Positions 62,031 to 64,000 of a DNA stretch of 64,000 nucleotides are shown piece after piece. The DNA is from Shewanella piezotolerans WP3 (GTDB lineage Bacteria > Pseudomonadota > Gammaproteobacteria > Enterobacterales > Shewanellaceae): NCBI RefSeq assembly GCF_000014885.1, contig NC_011566.1, forward strand, positions 4,834,501-4,898,500. The letters are read 5' to 3'. The position numbers were made by a program, and so were the translations under genes. Every line of letters starts with the position of its first letter. The stretch's first letter is position 1. A model generated the notes under the pieces. It was not told where the DNA came from, searched no databases, and saw only the letters and a list, made by a program, of their open reading frames with translations.

Positions 62031-63533
62031 TTACGCGATTGCCTCCTCTAATTCAGGCTCTAAGCGCTCAATTTTAAAGTCATAATGGGCATAAGCCGCA
62101 CTAATAAACGGGCAAACTAAGTTAAAAAATGCGTAAGGCAGATAGGCGATTGTCGCAACGCCAAGGGTGCTCGCCATGTAGGCGCCGCAAGTATTCCAAG
62201 GGATCAGTGGGCTGGTAATAGTGGCTGAATCTTCCAATGCCCGACTCAGGTTCACTGGTGCCAAGCCACGCTTGGCGTACTCTACTTTTAACATACGTCC
62301 CGGCAATACAATGGCAATAAACTGATCGGCGGTGATCAAGTTAGCGCCAATACAGCTGGCTAAGGTAGTAATAATCAGGCTGCCACTTGATTTAATCCCT
62401 ACTAAAATGCCCTGCAGTATGCGCTTAAGCAGACCTGTCACTTCCATGATGCCACCGAATGTCATTGCGCATAAGATCAGCCACACCGTATTAATCATAC
62501 TGCTCATACCGCCGCGGCTTAATAAACTATCCAATACCTCATCACCAGTACTCGCGCTATAGCCGTTAAACATGGCGATCCAAATGCCTTTCACCAATGC
62601 AACAACAGGCAATAGTGTTTCATCTTGTGCAAGTGCAACCACCCCATCAAACTGAAAGATTGCAGCGCAGATAGCCCCTGCAATAGTGCCGATGATCACC
62701 GTTGGGAATGCAGGCATTCTCTTATAGGCTAGAAACAACACCACCAACAATGGCAATAACAGGTGTAAGCCCGGCGCGAACTGGCTTTCTATCAAGGACA
62801 AGGTCGTTTCAAAGTTACTGCTATTGGTCGTCGCTTCACTGTTTAAACCTATGAACAAAAAGATAATCAGCGCAATAATGATGCTCGGCACGGTGGTCCA
62901 CACCATATGACGAATATGAGAGAAAATATCAGTCCCAGCCACTGCCGGAGCTAAGTTAGTGGTGTCTGACATCGGTGACATCTTGTCACCAAAATAGGCG
63001 CCACTGATAATGGCACCAGCAGTAATTTCAACACTGAGTCCCATGGCTGATGCCACGCCGACTAATGCAATACCTAAGGTGCCCGCTACAGTCCAAGAAC
63101 TGCCGATACTAATAGCGACCACTGCACATAATAAGCAACAAGCTGCATAGAAATATTCAGGATTAAGGATCAGCATGCCGTAGTAGATCATCGTCGGTAC
63201 AGTGCCTGCTAAAATCCAAGTACCAATTAGCGAACCGACCGTAAACAGAATAAGTAAGGCACCAGTTGCCACTCCAATACTGCGTACAATCCCCTTCTCC
63301 ATCTCGTTCCAGCTATAGCCATTTTTCCAACCGATCACCAAAGCGATACACGCCGCCATGATCAATGCAATCTGGTTGGCACCATAGGAGCTATCAGATG
63401 AGAATAGATACACCGCAGCGGTCAGCATAATCACCAGCGCGATGATAGGCAGCAATGCATCGAATAATGAAGGTAACCTATGTTGCGGTTTCTCTTCAGT
63501 GGGTGACGGATTAGCGTCATTATTTGAGGTCAT
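62031..63533 (-). CDS. nhaC: NhaC-family Na+/H+ antiporter
   Basis: The 500-residue protein has 11-13 membrane helices and NhaC-family blocks such as AISIGSSWTVAGTLG, GAYFGDKMSPMSDTTNLAPA (about residues 185-205, the acidic/serine ion-binding region) and LSRALEDSATITSPLIPWNTCG. Such carriers exchange sodium for protons; some NhaC relatives move amino acids. No lysine riboswitch could be recognised in its leader, so a lysine-carrier role is not supported. It is a single gene. Confidence 0.9.
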   Translation of the reverse strand: MTSNNDANPSPTEEKPQHRLPSLFDALLPIIALVIMLTAAVYLFSSDSSYGANQIALIMAACIALVIGWKNGYSWNEMEKGIVRSIGVATGALLILFTVGSLIGTWILAGTVPTMIYYGMLILNPEYFYAACCLLCAVVAISIGSSWTVAGTLGIALVGVASAMGLSVEITAGAIISGAYFGDKMSPMSDTTNLAPAVAGTDIFSHIRHMVWTTVPSIIIALIIFLFIGLNSEATTNSSNFETTLSLIESQFAPGLHLLLPLLVVLFLAYKRMPAFPTVIIGTIAGAICAAIFQFDGVVALAQDETLLPVVALVKGIWIAMFNGYSASTGDEVLDSLLSRGGMSSMINTVWLILCAMTFGGIMEVTGLLKRILQGILVGIKSSGSLIITTLASCIGANLITADQFIAIVLPGRMLKVEYAKRGLAPVNLSRALEDSATITSPLIPWNTCGAYMASTLGVATIAYLPYAFFNLVCPFISAAYAHYDFKIERLEPELEEAIA

Positions 63534-64000
63534 ACAACATCCTTTTATTATTGTTATCTTTTGCTAGGTTATATCGCCTCTTTGACTGGCAACTGATTTA
63601 GCAAGCCGACAATCCTTACATAAATGCAACATCAGCGTCCAGCCAACTAGCTTCAGCCCCCCTTTCAGTAACACCTACATCCACTACAGAACAGACTAAC
63701 CATTCAACCTAGTCACTCCATGACAGCTTATTATGCAAAAAATATAGTTTTTAAGGCTGACAGACATATTTGCAAAATAATTTTTAGAAACAGAAAAAAG
63801 TGGCTCAAGTTGGAAATTTTTCTAACAAAGCTGCATCTTCTTTCATTGTGTGAATAATTATTTTATGGTGAGCAGCATCATTCAGTAAAAGTACTGTCGC
63901 AATGCAAGTGTTTAATATCAGTCGCCTTACGACCGAAAAAGGTATCTTTAGGATCGCTGGGCAATTAGCTGTGAAGATGCCGAATGAAACAGCTCAACCG
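63534..64000. other. Intergenic region upstream of nhaC to window end
   Basis: 467 bp. It should hold the nhaC promoter and perhaps the leader of a gene beyond the window. AGCTGTGAAGATGCCGAATG then AAACAGCT near 63966-63994 forms a hairpin (AGCTGT / ACAGCT). No ORF of note. Confidence 0.35.

Noticed and set aside
63600..64000. Possible lysine riboswitch near nhaC
   Set aside because: Short strings such as AAGGGGGGCTGAAG and GATGCCGAATG recall lysine-element pieces, but the conserved core (AGAGG, AGUA, GGAG in order) is not present on either strand.
1..64000. CRISPR array, prophage or insertion sequence with transposase
   Set aside because: No spacer-repeat series, no phage structural genes and no transposase frame were seen; only short non-coding repeat elements are present.

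Overview
The window looks like a chromosomal segment of a marine gammaproteobacterium of the genus Shewanella. Three things point there: a complete sulfite-respiration island of the SirA/SirC/SirD type with its own cytochrome c maturation genes, a typical large TonB-dependent receptor, and many short Shewanella/Vibrio-style inverted-repeat elements between genes. There is no prophage, transposase, plasmid origin or CRISPR array. The assignment is inference from gene content; no 16S rRNA gene is present.

Layout. 1-6,000: a PhoD-like phosphatase cut by the window edge, an RluA-type pseudouridine synthase, a LON-domain protein, a patatin-like phospholipase, a MITE-like repeat, a two-helix membrane protein, a YhcH/YiaL-family protein and a small phosphatase-like protein. 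6,200-15,000: a 761-residue protein joining cysteine desulfurase, persulfide-dioxygenase-like and rhodanese domains behind a probable CRP site; MepA; a di-heme peroxidase co-transcribed with a hybrid histidine kinase; and a secreted esterase with a TPR tail. 15,200-22,300: an RND heavy-metal efflux operon with a His/Cys-rich protein upstream, and a 58-residue lipoprotein. 22,300-27,900: ArfB, AroQ, an AccB homologue that lacks the biotinylated lysine, an SDR, a DsbA-like protein and an AraC/GyrI regulator. 28,200-33,300: a TonB receptor, a secreted HExxH protein and an AraC regulator. 33,500-36,900: an EamA transporter, a TsaA/TrmO-like enzyme, tRNA-Ser(UGA) followed by two 100-bp tRNA-less repeat units, a second-type signal peptidase and a thioredoxin-like lipoprotein. 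36,900-40,500: five minor pilin genes (pilE, fimT, pilV, pilW, pilX) without pilY1. 40,700-45,300: a HEPN-like membrane protein, a Gly/Tyr-rich secreted protein, ubiD, fre and three MITE-like elements.

45,200-60,100 is the sulfite-respiration island. Read outward from the 600-bp intergenic region at 56,405-57,003, the minus strand carries the octaheme sulfite reductase SirA (seven CX2CH motifs and one CX15CH), a rhodanese, an FKBP prolyl isomerase with a Met/Gly/His-rich tail, a CcmI/NrfG-like TPR protein, the ferredoxin SirC, the NrfD-like quinol dehydrogenase SirD, and a NosL-NosD-NosF-NosY module. The plus strand carries a CcmF/NrfE-like heme lyase, a CcmH/NrfF-like protein and a thioredoxin. 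The genes fit one picture: SirCD takes electrons from quinol, SirA reduces sulfite in the periplasm, the CcmF/CcmH/CcmI/thioredoxin set attaches heme to the unusual motif, and NosL/NosDFY supplies the copper known to sit at the active-site heme of MccA/SirA. Two oddities stand out: the heme lyase is interrupted by a one-base frameshift before its last membrane helix, and the CcmH-like protein has lost the second cysteine of its LRCxxC motif. The window ends with a ToxR/CadC-like TPR regulator that has no ordinary start codon and is preceded by helically phased direct repeats, and an NhaC-type antiporter.
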